Positions 6,539 to 11,665 of a DNA stretch of 11,665 nucleotides are shown here, piece after piece. A program made the translations under genes and the position numbers. The stretch spans positions 1-11,665 of the forward strand of contig CAKTTL010000089.1 in NCBI GenBank assembly GCA_934615235.1, read 5' to 3'. Numbering within the stretch: position 1 is the stretch's first letter; every line of letters begins with the position of its first letter. The DNA comes from an uncultured Clostridia bacterium. Its GTDB lineage: Bacteria > Bacillota > Clostridia > Christensenellales > Aristaeellaceae. The notes beneath the pieces were generated by a model. The model did not search any database, was not told the origin of the DNA, and saw only the letters and a program-made list of their open reading frames with translations.

Positions 6539-8503
6539 TTACGCTTCCGGAATTTCCGGTTCCGTGTAGTAAGCCCATTCGGTTTCAAAATCGAGGTCGT
6601 CCGTCAGCGCGTCCGCGCCGGGCTGCGCGGAGAGCCGTTCGTATTCCGGCCAGAGCGTCGCTTCGCCGGCGTTCCAGCCGAGCGCCTTCGCCGCGGCGAG
6701 CAGCCGCACGCATTCGGCCTCGCCCTCCGCTTCGAGCAGCGCGATGCGCGCCCGCGCCACGAGCACGGCGATTTCGCCCTGGCGGCGCGCGAAGGGGGAG
6801 TTTTCCGCCGCGTAAAGCGCGGCCGCTTCCGTCAGCGCGGCTTCGGCCTTTTCGCCCTCGCCCGTCCGGGCGAGAACGTACGCCCAGTCGGCCAGCGCGT
6901 CGCAGGTCTTTTCCTCGCGCGCGAGATACGCGTCCGCCGCGGCGAGCGCGCCGTCCGCGTCGCCGGTATCGGCGAGGAGAACGGCTTCCGTCATCTGCAG
7001 CTCTTCGGCGCAGAAGGGGAATTTCGCTTCAATCGCGCCGAAGGTTTCCAGCGCGGCTGCGGAATCGCCGCGCGTCGTCTGGACGATCATCCGCGCGGCC
7101 AGGGTTTCGTAATAGCCGGGGTATTCGTTGTCGAGCATCTGCAGGGTCTCCTCCGCCGCGTCGCCGCGTCCGGCGCTCAATTCGACCAGCGCCATGAAAT
7201 ACATCGCGCCCGGATCCTCGCCGTTGGCCAGATCGGCCATGCTGTAGGCGAGAGCGGCCTGCTCGAGGTCGCCGCGCTTGCGGTAGTAATGCCCCAGCTG
7301 CAGGTACGCGTCGTACGCGTCCATTTCGGCCGCGCCGCCGGCGAACGCTTCGGCCAGCGCCTGATACGCGCCGTCCCAGTCCTCAAAGCCGTCGGTCAGC
7401 GCGAGGGCGAGATAGGCCTGCGCGAGCGCGCCGTAGCTTTCGTCCGCGCAGAGCGCGGAAAGCGCATCCTTCGCCTCGTTCCAGCGGCCGGCGTTGATAA
7501 ACGCCAGCGCGCGCAGCAGCTCCGCATAGCCCGGCGCGGCTTCTTTCAGCGCTTCGGCGGCTTCGGCGGCCTCGTCGAAGCGGTCGAGCATCATCAGCGC
7601 GCTCGCGCGCGTCGCGCCCGCCTCCGTCCAGTCGGAGTAGTATTTGAGGAGCGCGTCCAGCTCTTCCAGCGCGTCCTCGGCGCGGTACTGCTGCCACAGG
7701 CGGATGCGCGCGCGCTCGAGCCACATGTAGTCGCCAATTCCGGCGGAGATCATTTTGTCGATTACGCGCACGGCGCGGTCAAATTCGCCCGAGGCTTTGT
7801 AAACCTCGTATTCGCCGTACAGCCCGACGAGCATGTCCGGCCAGAGCGCGTTGATCTGCTCGTAGGCGGCCAGCGCCCTGTCCCACTCGCGCGCGGACTG
7901 ATAGACGGCCGCGCGGGCGTAGGCGCAGTCGAGATTGCCGGAAACGTCGAGCGGGTCGAGAATGCGCAGGGCGGAATCGGTATCGCCGCAGAGGGAAAGC
8001 GCGTCGGCGTAGGCGACGGCGTACCCCGCGCCGCCGGACGTTTCACAGCGCTGCGCAAGGAAGCCGAGCAGATCCTCGGCGCGGCCGTAATACGAGGCCG
8101 TCTCGACGCACTGAATCAGCACGCTTACCAGAACCGCCTCGTCGTTTTGCAGCAGAGAGACGAGCGTATCCAGCGCGCTTTCAAGCGCGGCGGGATATTC
8201 GCCCTCCGGGTCCTTTTCCAGCAGCAGTTGGAAGGCGGCGGAAACCGTATTCACGTCGTCCGGGGCGAGCTGCAGCGCTTCCTCGACGGCGGCGACGGCT
8301 TCGGCGGCGCTCTGCGCCGCGGCCGCGGTTTCCAGCAGCTCCGCCGCGCGCTGGGCGGCCGACTGGCTGCGGTTCAAAAGCGCGTTGAGCGCGCCGTCGA
8401 TCTTATCGCCGAAGCGGTTGGAGAACGCGTCCTTGTTTTCCTCGGCGAACGCGCCGAAAGGAACGAGCAGGAGCGCGAGCAGAATCGCACAGAGTTTTTT
8501 CAT
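6539..8503 (-). CDS. Secreted tetratricopeptide-repeat (TPR) protein
   Basis: This protein has 654 residues. The start at 8503 has GGGAGG 7 nt upstream, overlaps the previous stop as ATGA, and opens a signal peptide (MKKLCAILLALLLVPFGAFA, cleavage near A20/E21); the open frame upstream belongs to the overlapping gene's region. The mature protein is almost entirely paired helices with TPR-like spacing, for example EEALQLAPDDVNTVSAAFQLL, REWDRALAAYEQINALWPD, RGDLEQAALAYSMADLANGEDP and RGDAAEETLQMLDNEYPG. The C-terminus is acidic and aromatic (DDLDFETEWAYYTEPEIPEA). TPR proteins are protein-binding scaffolds. Being exported and co-transcribed with two secreted proteins, it may hold them or other envelope proteins, but no partner is shown. 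No TM anchor, lipobox or sortase motif is seen. Confidence 0.85.
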   Translation of the reverse strand: MKKLCAILLALLLVPFGAFAEENKDAFSNRFGDKIDGALNALLNRSQSAAQRAAELLETAAAAQSAAEAVAAVEEALQLAPDDVNTVSAAFQLLLEKDPEGEYPAALESALDTLVSLLQNDEAVLVSVLIQCVETASYYGRAEDLLGFLAQRCETSGGAGYAVAYADALSLCGDTDSALRILDPLDVSGNLDCAYARAAVYQSAREWDRALAAYEQINALWPDMLVGLYGEYEVYKASGEFDRAVRVIDKMISAGIGDYMWLERARIRLWQQYRAEDALEELDALLKYYSDWTEAGATRASALMMLDRFDEAAEAAEALKEAAPGYAELLRALAFINAGRWNEAKDALSALCADESYGALAQAYLALALTDGFEDWDGAYQALAEAFAGGAAEMDAYDAYLQLGHYYRKRGDLEQAALAYSMADLANGEDPGAMYFMALVELSAGRGDAAEETLQMLDNEYPGYYETLAARMIVQTTRGDSAAALETFGAIEAKFPFCAEELQMTEAVLLADTGDADGALAAADAYLAREEKTCDALADWAYVLARTGEGEKAEAALTEAAALYAAENSPFARRQGEIAVLVARARIALLEAEGEAECVRLLAAAKALGWNAGEATLWPEYERLSAQPGADALTDDLDFETEWAYYTEPEIPEA

Positions 8504-8835
8504 AGCCAGTCCTCCCATTCCTGCGGCGCATAGCCGACGGTCGCGAGTTTTCCGTTGCGGACGATGGGGAGCTTGAGACGCCTGGGGTTTTCCAGCAGGG
8601 CGGCGAAGATTGCCTCCTCGCCGGAGGCGAAACGGGCCGGGCATTCCTTCCAGGCGGCGCCGTCCCTGTCGATGAGCGCGTCCAGCCCGACGCGGGCCCT
8701 GACCGATTCCAGCTCGCGCCTGCCGATGGGCACGCGGCTGAGATCGATCATCTGCACCTGCACGCGGCGCTCCTTGAAGAAGCGCTCGGCCTTCTGCGCG
8801 TCGAAATTCTTTTTGTAAAAATAAATCTGAATCAT
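8500..8835 (-). CDS. Spx/ArsC-fold thioredoxin-like protein lacking both CXXC cysteines
   Basis: This 111-residue protein matches the Spx/ArsC/YffB family in length and layout: an N-terminal beta strand and active-site loop (MIQIYFYKKNFDAQKAERFF), a 3-10 region, the conserved LDALIDRDGAAWK segment, and the closing LLENPRRLKLPIVRNGKLATVGY. The CXXC cysteines of Spx (positions 10 and 13) align with Asn10 and Ala13; the only Cys is C65. Arsenate reduction or Spx-type redox switching at the usual site is therefore unlikely, and the usual Arg before the PI motif reads Lys. The annotation 'arsenate reductase family' would describe fold only. The ATG overlaps the pepV stop (ATGA) and the stop overlaps the TPR gene start (ATGA), so it is translationally coupled on both sides. 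Confidence 0.85.
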   Translation of the reverse strand: MIQIYFYKKNFDAQKAERFFKERRVQVQMIDLSRVPIGRRELESVRARVGLDALIDRDGAAWKECPARFASGEEAIFAALLENPRRLKLPIVRNGKLATVGYAPQEWEDWL

Positions 8836-10223
8836 TTTCCTGCCAGCGCCGCGATGGCGTACGCGAAGATGCGGATGTTGAGCATCATCTTGCTGATCGT
8901 GGTGAATTCTTCGGCCTGGTGCGCCAGATCCTTCTCGCCCGGGAAGTTGCAGCCGAAGGCGACGGTGTTGACCATCTCGCGCGAATACGTGCCGCCGCCG
9001 ATGGCCACGGGATAGCTCTCCTTGCCGGTAATTTCGGAATACACCTTCAAAAGCTCGCGGACGATGAACGAATCGGCCGGGACGTGCAGCGGTTCGCTGT
9101 CGCCGGTGAGCGTCGCGGTCACGCCCGCCTCGGCCAGGCGCATGCCGATGATGCGCGCGATCATCTTCGCGTTGGCCAGAACGGGGTAGCGGATATCGAG
9201 CGTGGCGGAGAAATGATCGGGCGTCATGCGGAGGATGCCCAGGTTCATCGTCAGTTCGCCGGAGATGCCGTCCTTCACGTCCACGCCGAGGCCCGCGCCG
9301 TCGTACGTCACGCCGATGGTTTCGGCCAGGCGCGCGATGAGCGCGCGGCTGCCCCTGCCCGCGCCGATGGCGGCAAGCGCCAGCAGCAGCTGCCCGGCGG
9401 CGTTTTTCGCGTGATAGGGGAAAGCGGCATGGCCGGTCACGCCGGTGGAAACGAGACGGACGCGGCCGTTTTCGAGCGGCTCCGCCGCAACGTCGTATCC
9501 CGTGGCCGCCAGCTTCGCGCGCAGCGCGTCCAAATCCGCGCAGCCGATTTCCGCGCAGGCCAGGCCGGGGATTACGTTGCGCCGTTCGCCCGCGGTGATG
9601 GAGTAAACGGGATACTCCGCGCCCTCTTCGCCGGAAAGATCGGCCGTGAGGTCGATGGAGCAGATGCCTTTTTCGGTGTTGATGACGGGATAGTCCGCGT
9701 CGGGCGAGAAGCCGAAGGCGGGCATGTCGGCGTGCTTGCGGTAATATTCCATGTCCTGCATGCCGCATTCCTCGTCGCAGCCGAGGATGAGCCGCACGCG
9801 GCGGGAGAGCGGAACGCCCGCGTCCTGGACGGCCTTCATGGCCAGCAGCGCGGCGATGGCCGGGCCCTTGTCGTCCGTGGTGCCGCGGCCGTAAACCGTG
9901 TCGCCCTCCATCTGCGCGCCGAAGGGATCGTGTACCCAGCCGTCGCCGGCGGGCACGACGTCCAGATGCGCGACGACGCCCATCACCTCGCCGGAATCGC
10001 CCATTTCGACGTCGCCGGCGTAATAATCAAAGTTGCGTGTTTTGAAGCCCATCGCCGCCGCGTCGGAGAGGGCGGTATCGAGCATGGTTTTCAGCGGCTG
10101 GCCGAAGAGCGCTTCGCCCTCGGCGGGCTGCTTTTCGCTGGGGATGCGAATCCAACGCTGGAGCATATCGATTACCTGCGGGCGCAGCGCTTCCACCGCG
10201 CGATCGAGTTTTTCATTGATCAT
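8832..10223 (-). CDS. pepV: PepV-type M20 family dipeptidase
   Basis: This protein has 463 residues, the usual PepV length. The start at 10223 (MINEKLDRAVEAL) is preferred over the in-frame ATG at 10238 because GGAGGA lies 7 nt before it; the upstream ATG overlaps that site and has none of its own. The zinc ligands and catalytic residues of PepV are all visible: HLDVVP (H86, D88), GRGTTDDKG (D117), DEECG (E151/E152), SPDADYP (D175) and HQAEE (H435). The lid-domain residues are also present: N216 in RRNVIP, H265 in TGHAAFP and R345 in DIRYP. The family is a cytoplasmic di-zinc dipeptidase that splits a wide range of dipeptides in peptide uptake. It is the first gene of the seven-gene minus operon and has a strong promoter of its own. 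Confidence 0.95.
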   Translation of the reverse strand: MINEKLDRAVEALRPQVIDMLQRWIRIPSEKQPAEGEALFGQPLKTMLDTALSDAAAMGFKTRNFDYYAGDVEMGDSGEVMGVVAHLDVVPAGDGWVHDPFGAQMEGDTVYGRGTTDDKGPAIAALLAMKAVQDAGVPLSRRVRLILGCDEECGMQDMEYYRKHADMPAFGFSPDADYPVINTEKGICSIDLTADLSGEEGAEYPVYSITAGERRNVIPGLACAEIGCADLDALRAKLAATGYDVAAEPLENGRVRLVSTGVTGHAAFPYHAKNAAGQLLLALAAIGAGRGSRALIARLAETIGVTYDGAGLGVDVKDGISGELTMNLGILRMTPDHFSATLDIRYPVLANAKMIARIIGMRLAEAGVTATLTGDSEPLHVPADSFIVRELLKVYSEITGKESYPVAIGGGTYSREMVNTVAFGCNFPGEKDLAHQAEEFTTISKMMLNIRIFAYAIAALAGK

Positions 10224-10230
10224 GGCGTTT

Positions 10231-10236
10231 TCCTCC
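10231..10236 (-). promoter_or_regulatory. Ribosome binding site deciding the pepV start
   Basis: GGAGGA on the minus strand sits 7 nt before the ATG at 10223. The alternative ATG at 10238 is embedded just before it and has only AT-rich sequence upstream, so the shorter protein is the better call. Confidence 0.8.
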
Positions 10237-10257
10237 ATATAAAGAAGATATGGTTTT

Positions 10258-10287
10258 ATTATACCACCGGGGCGTTCGGCGCGTCAA
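10258..10287 (-). promoter_or_regulatory. Sigma-A type promoter of the pepV operon
   Basis: On the minus strand TTGACG (10282-10287) and TATAAT (10258-10263) are 18 bp apart, and TGG before the -10 gives an extended -10 (TGnTATAAT). Expected transcription start is near 10251, leaving a short leader of about 28 nt before the pepV ATG. The -35 box lies inside copy 1 of the 28-bp direct repeat. Confidence 0.85.
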
Positions 10288-10299
10288 ACGCGCCTGAGA
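10272..10299. repeat. 28-bp direct repeat, copy 1 (with internal palindrome)
   Basis: This is identical over 28 bases to 10426-10453. It contains the inverted repeat GGCGCGT (10278-10284), loop CAA, ACGCGCC (10288-10294). It runs from GCGTTC to CTGAGA, and the match stops on both sides. The minus-strand -35 hexamer of pepV is formed by its centre. Confidence 0.9.
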
Positions 10300-10425
10300 C
10301 CGTGTGGACGGGGGAGCAAGATCCCCCGCCTCGACCACCCCGCGCCCACCGCGCATGTCGCTGGGCTCGATTGGAATTCGAGAGGGCTGCGGCCCTCTCG
10401 AGCTCTTCCGGGGAGGGCCGAAAGC
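10300..10425. other. Palindrome-rich intergenic segment between the two 28-bp repeats
   Basis: There is no credible gene here. Two strong hairpins are visible. One is a 7-bp stem at 10309-10315/10322-10328 (CGGGGGA with TCCCCCG) with a six-base loop. The other is a perfect 10-bp stem at 10378-10387/10392-10401 (TCGAGAGGGC with GCCCTCTCGA) with loop TGCG. Neither is followed by a T-run on either strand, so they are not classic terminators. With its flanking repeats, the segment looks like a small non-coding palindromic element (REP/MITE-like). That class is inferred from structure alone. Confidence 0.65.
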
Positions 10426-10453
10426 GCGTTCGGCGCGTCAAACGCGCCTGAGA
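10426..10453. repeat. 28-bp direct repeat, copy 2 (contains a gene end)
   Basis: This is an exact copy of 10272-10299, displaced by 154 bp, with the palindrome at 10432-10438/10442-10448. It overlaps the last codons and the TGA stop (10438-10440) of the methyltransferase gene. It also carries TTGACG at 10436-10441 on the minus strand, but no -10 box lies at the right distance. Confidence 0.9.
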
Positions 10454-11439
10454 AACACCGCGTCGCGCAGGATCGACGAATCGACCCGGTGGGCGAGGTT
10501 TTCATACGCGCCGCCGGCGAGGACGGCAAAGCCCGCCTTTTCGGCTTCGGCGATCATCGCGTCGCGCGGGAGGGTGTAGAGGTTCCAGCTCAGCGCGGCG
10601 ACGCCGCCCGGACGCAGAACCTCCCGCCAGCCGGGGAGACAGGCCGCCAGCAGCGCCCGCGGCGTGCGCGCCCGCGGACCGTTCGCCGCGACGCTGCCAT
10701 GCTGCACGCCGTAGGGCAGATCGCCGCAGATGACGTCGAAGCAGCTTTTGCCGAAGAAGCGCGCCGCGTCCGCGCCGTCGCCGCAGACGATGGTCAGCCT
10801 GCCGGGGTCGGATTTGAGCGCGTCCTTGTCGGGGGCGAAACGGAAATCCCAGCAGAGCGCGCCGAAACGCTTTTCTTCTTTGAGCGTGTGCTTGAAGCGC
10901 GCGGTTTCAAGATATTTGCGGAAATAAACCGCCGCGTCATGCGCGGGGGCCTTGAGCACTTCGACGCCCGCCGCGGGGAAGCCGAGCATCGCGGCCTCGT
11001 AGAGCGTGGTGCCCTTGCCGGCGATGGGGTCGAGCACGCGCGGACAGGCGCAGTCCGGAACGGAGAGCGTCGCCATCTGCAAAAGCCAGCGGGTGAAGAC
11101 CGGATTCGTCTTGCCGATGTATTTGAGGATGGTGCTCAGATCCTCGCCGAAGACGCGCCGCCTGTCGACGGGCAGCGGGCGGAGGAGATCGCCGGTTTTT
11201 TCGAAGAGCGCGTACGCGCTGGAAAGGCGCGAGAGGCGGAGCAGCGCATCCGGCGAAGGCTCGGCGGGGAGATCGAGCGCGTAATAGCGGAGATTGCCGA
11301 GGGACTCGGCGCGGACGGAGGCGGGGGACGCGCCGAGGGATTGCGCGCAGAGGGAGAGCTCGGCGAGCGCGAGGGTTTCGGAGGATTCAAAGAAGACGGC
11401 GTTTTCGCCGGGATGGGGGAGAATGTATAAGGTGGGCAT
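10438..11439 (-). CDS. TRM11-like class I SAM-dependent RNA methyltransferase
   Basis: This protein has 333 residues. The start at 11439 (MPTLYILPHPGENAVF) has GAGG about 10 nt upstream; the longer frame to 11502 has no such support. Residues 1-125 are an N-terminal region (RYYALDLP, then RRRVFGEDLSTILKYIGKTNP) that may be a shortened RNA-binding part; a clear THUMP domain is not evident. The methyltransferase fold has motif I LDPIAGKGTT at 136-145, an acidic Glu160 after strand 2, and motif IV GDLPYGVQHG at 239-248. That last motif resembles the DPPYGVREG motif of TRM11, which makes m2G10 in tRNA, with Leu in place of the first Pro. tRNA guanine-N2 methylation is a reasonable guess, but the substrate is unproven. 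The final residues (FLRRV) are encoded in a 28-bp repeat. A 214-bp palindromic intergenic region separates it from pepV, which has its own promoter. Confidence 0.82.
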   Translation of the reverse strand: MPTLYILPHPGENAVFFESSETLALAELSLCAQSLGASPASVRAESLGNLRYYALDLPAEPSPDALLRLSRLSSAYALFEKTGDLLRPLPVDRRRVFGEDLSTILKYIGKTNPVFTRWLLQMATLSVPDCACPRVLDPIAGKGTTLYEAAMLGFPAAGVEVLKAPAHDAAVYFRKYLETARFKHTLKEEKRFGALCWDFRFAPDKDALKSDPGRLTIVCGDGADAARFFGKSCFDVICGDLPYGVQHGSVAANGPRARTPRALLAACLPGWREVLRPGGVAALSWNLYTLPRDAMIAEAEKAGFAVLAGGAYENLAHRVDSSILRDAVFLRRV

Positions 11440-11665
11440 GATGTAGATACCTCGTAAAAGACAGGATGGGTATAGGATAAGGCATAAAGGAGTGGGATGC
11501 AAGGGGAAGCGGATAAAAAGGAGGGGAAAGGGGAAAATAGGGCGGCATGGCTTTGAGTAAAAAGTGGAAGGTCCAGGGAACTCAGTTCCCTGGCGGGGGT
11601 CAGAGCAATCCCGGCAATCCCTGCGACTGCTCGGCTTGTCTTTTTGCGCAGGGCTGCGTCGTTTT
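11440..11665. other. Gene-free right end with purine-rich tract and repeat-like sequence
   Basis: No protein gene is supported here. Bases 11501-11537 on the plus strand are almost all purine, so the leader of the methyltransferase transcript is pyrimidine-rich. A weak possible promoter on the minus strand (TTGCAT, 17 bp, TATCCT, just upstream of the gene) is too poor to list separately. The last 90 bases contain palindromes and a short direct repeat (GCAATCCC at 11605-11612 and 11614-11621), suggesting a dispersed intergenic element that continues past the window. Confidence 0.55.
11573..11593. repeat. Perfect 9-bp palindrome, likely part of a dispersed intergenic repeat
   Basis: CCAGGGAAC (11573-11581) and GTTCCCTGG (11585-11593) are exact inverted copies around TCA. 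A second, looser inverted pair follows: CCCTGCG 11619-11625 and CGCAGGG 11647-11653. Similar CCAGGGAAC-type palindromes are, to my memory, common between genes in gut Oscillospirales; that is recollection, not a search. Confidence 0.65.

Noticed and set aside
7289..8533. Plus-strand open frame (414 residues) opposite the TPR gene
   Set aside because: It is low-complexity and Arg/Val/Gly-rich with no motif; the minus strand encodes clear TPR helices.
8500..8835. Calling this gene arsenate reductase (arsC)
   Set aside because: The catalytic cysteine is absent and there are no other arsenic genes nearby.
10378..10401. Strong 10-bp hairpin as a terminator for the methyltransferase gene
   Set aside because: No T-run follows on either strand, so it does not fit a Rho-independent terminator; it is treated as part of the palindromic element.
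8919..10451. Plus-strand open frame (510 residues) opposite pepV
   Set aside because: The minus strand carries every PepV catalytic residue; the antisense product has no recognisable fold.
10272..10453. A CRISPR array, because of the repeated 28-mer
   Set aside because: There are only two copies, the 126-bp spacing is far too long for a spacer, and no cas genes are present.
10284..10529. Minus-strand short frame running through the repeat region
   Set aside because: It overlaps the methyltransferase end out of frame, is basic and low-complexity, and is explained by the palindromic repeats.
10489..11430. Plus-strand open frame (313 residues) opposite the methyltransferase gene
   Set aside because: It is an Arg/Gly/Glu-rich shadow; the minus strand has SAM-binding motifs.
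11497..11556. A possible 19-residue plus-strand small ORF with AAAGGAG 4 nt upstream
   Set aside because: The ribosome-site look comes from a general purine tract, the peptide is mostly Lys/Glu/Gly, and no promoter is seen. Conservation would be needed to revive it.

Overview
The window looks like chromosomal DNA from a high-GC member of the Firmicutes, probably an uncultured or gut-type Clostridia lineage (Oscillospirales or Christensenellales would fit). The reasons are very GC-rich third codon positions, strong GGAGG-type ribosome binding sites, Gram-positive style signal peptides without an outer-membrane context, a PepV-type dipeptidase and an RlmD/RlmCD-type methyltransferase. The taxonomy is inferred from style and gene families; there is no rRNA or marker gene that settles it. 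No phage, transposase, CRISPR, tRNA or rRNA gene was seen.

Left part (1-2735, + strand): a short operon. It holds a 5'-truncated 23S rRNA m5U methyltransferase (RlmD/RlmCD family), a seven-helix membrane diguanylate cyclase with an SGDEF active site, a TTG start and no I-site, and a 75-residue two-helix membrane protein coupled to the cyclase by an ATGA overlap. It converges on the next operon at a pair of hairpins (2746-2820) that act best as minus-strand terminators.

Middle part (2829-10223, - strand): a very tight seven-gene operon with gaps of 10-15 nt or ATGA overlaps, read from right to left. The order is PepV-type M20 dipeptidase, an Spx/ArsC-fold protein that lacks both CXXC cysteines, a secreted TPR protein, two tandem secreted proteins that appear to be diverged paralogues (PxGW-type N-terminal domain, Ig-like middle, shared C-terminal domain), a pentapeptide-repeat protein, and a Dabb-domain protein. 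A near-consensus sigma-A promoter (TTGACG, 18 bp, extended TATAAT) precedes pepV. The only clear enzyme is PepV; the joint role of the set is not recognised.

Right part (10239-11665): a palindrome-rich intergenic element bounded by two exact 28-bp direct repeats. One repeat supplies the -35 box of the pepV promoter and the other supplies the last codons and stop of the next gene, a TRM11-like SAM-dependent methyltransferase on the - strand. Beyond that gene lies a 226-bp gene-free stretch with a purine-rich tract and a perfect 9-bp palindrome that looks like part of a dispersed intergenic repeat.

The best candidates for something undescribed are the seven-gene envelope/stress operon, the tandem secreted paralogues, the cysteine-less Spx/ArsC protein, and the palindromic element that has taken part in both a promoter and a gene end.
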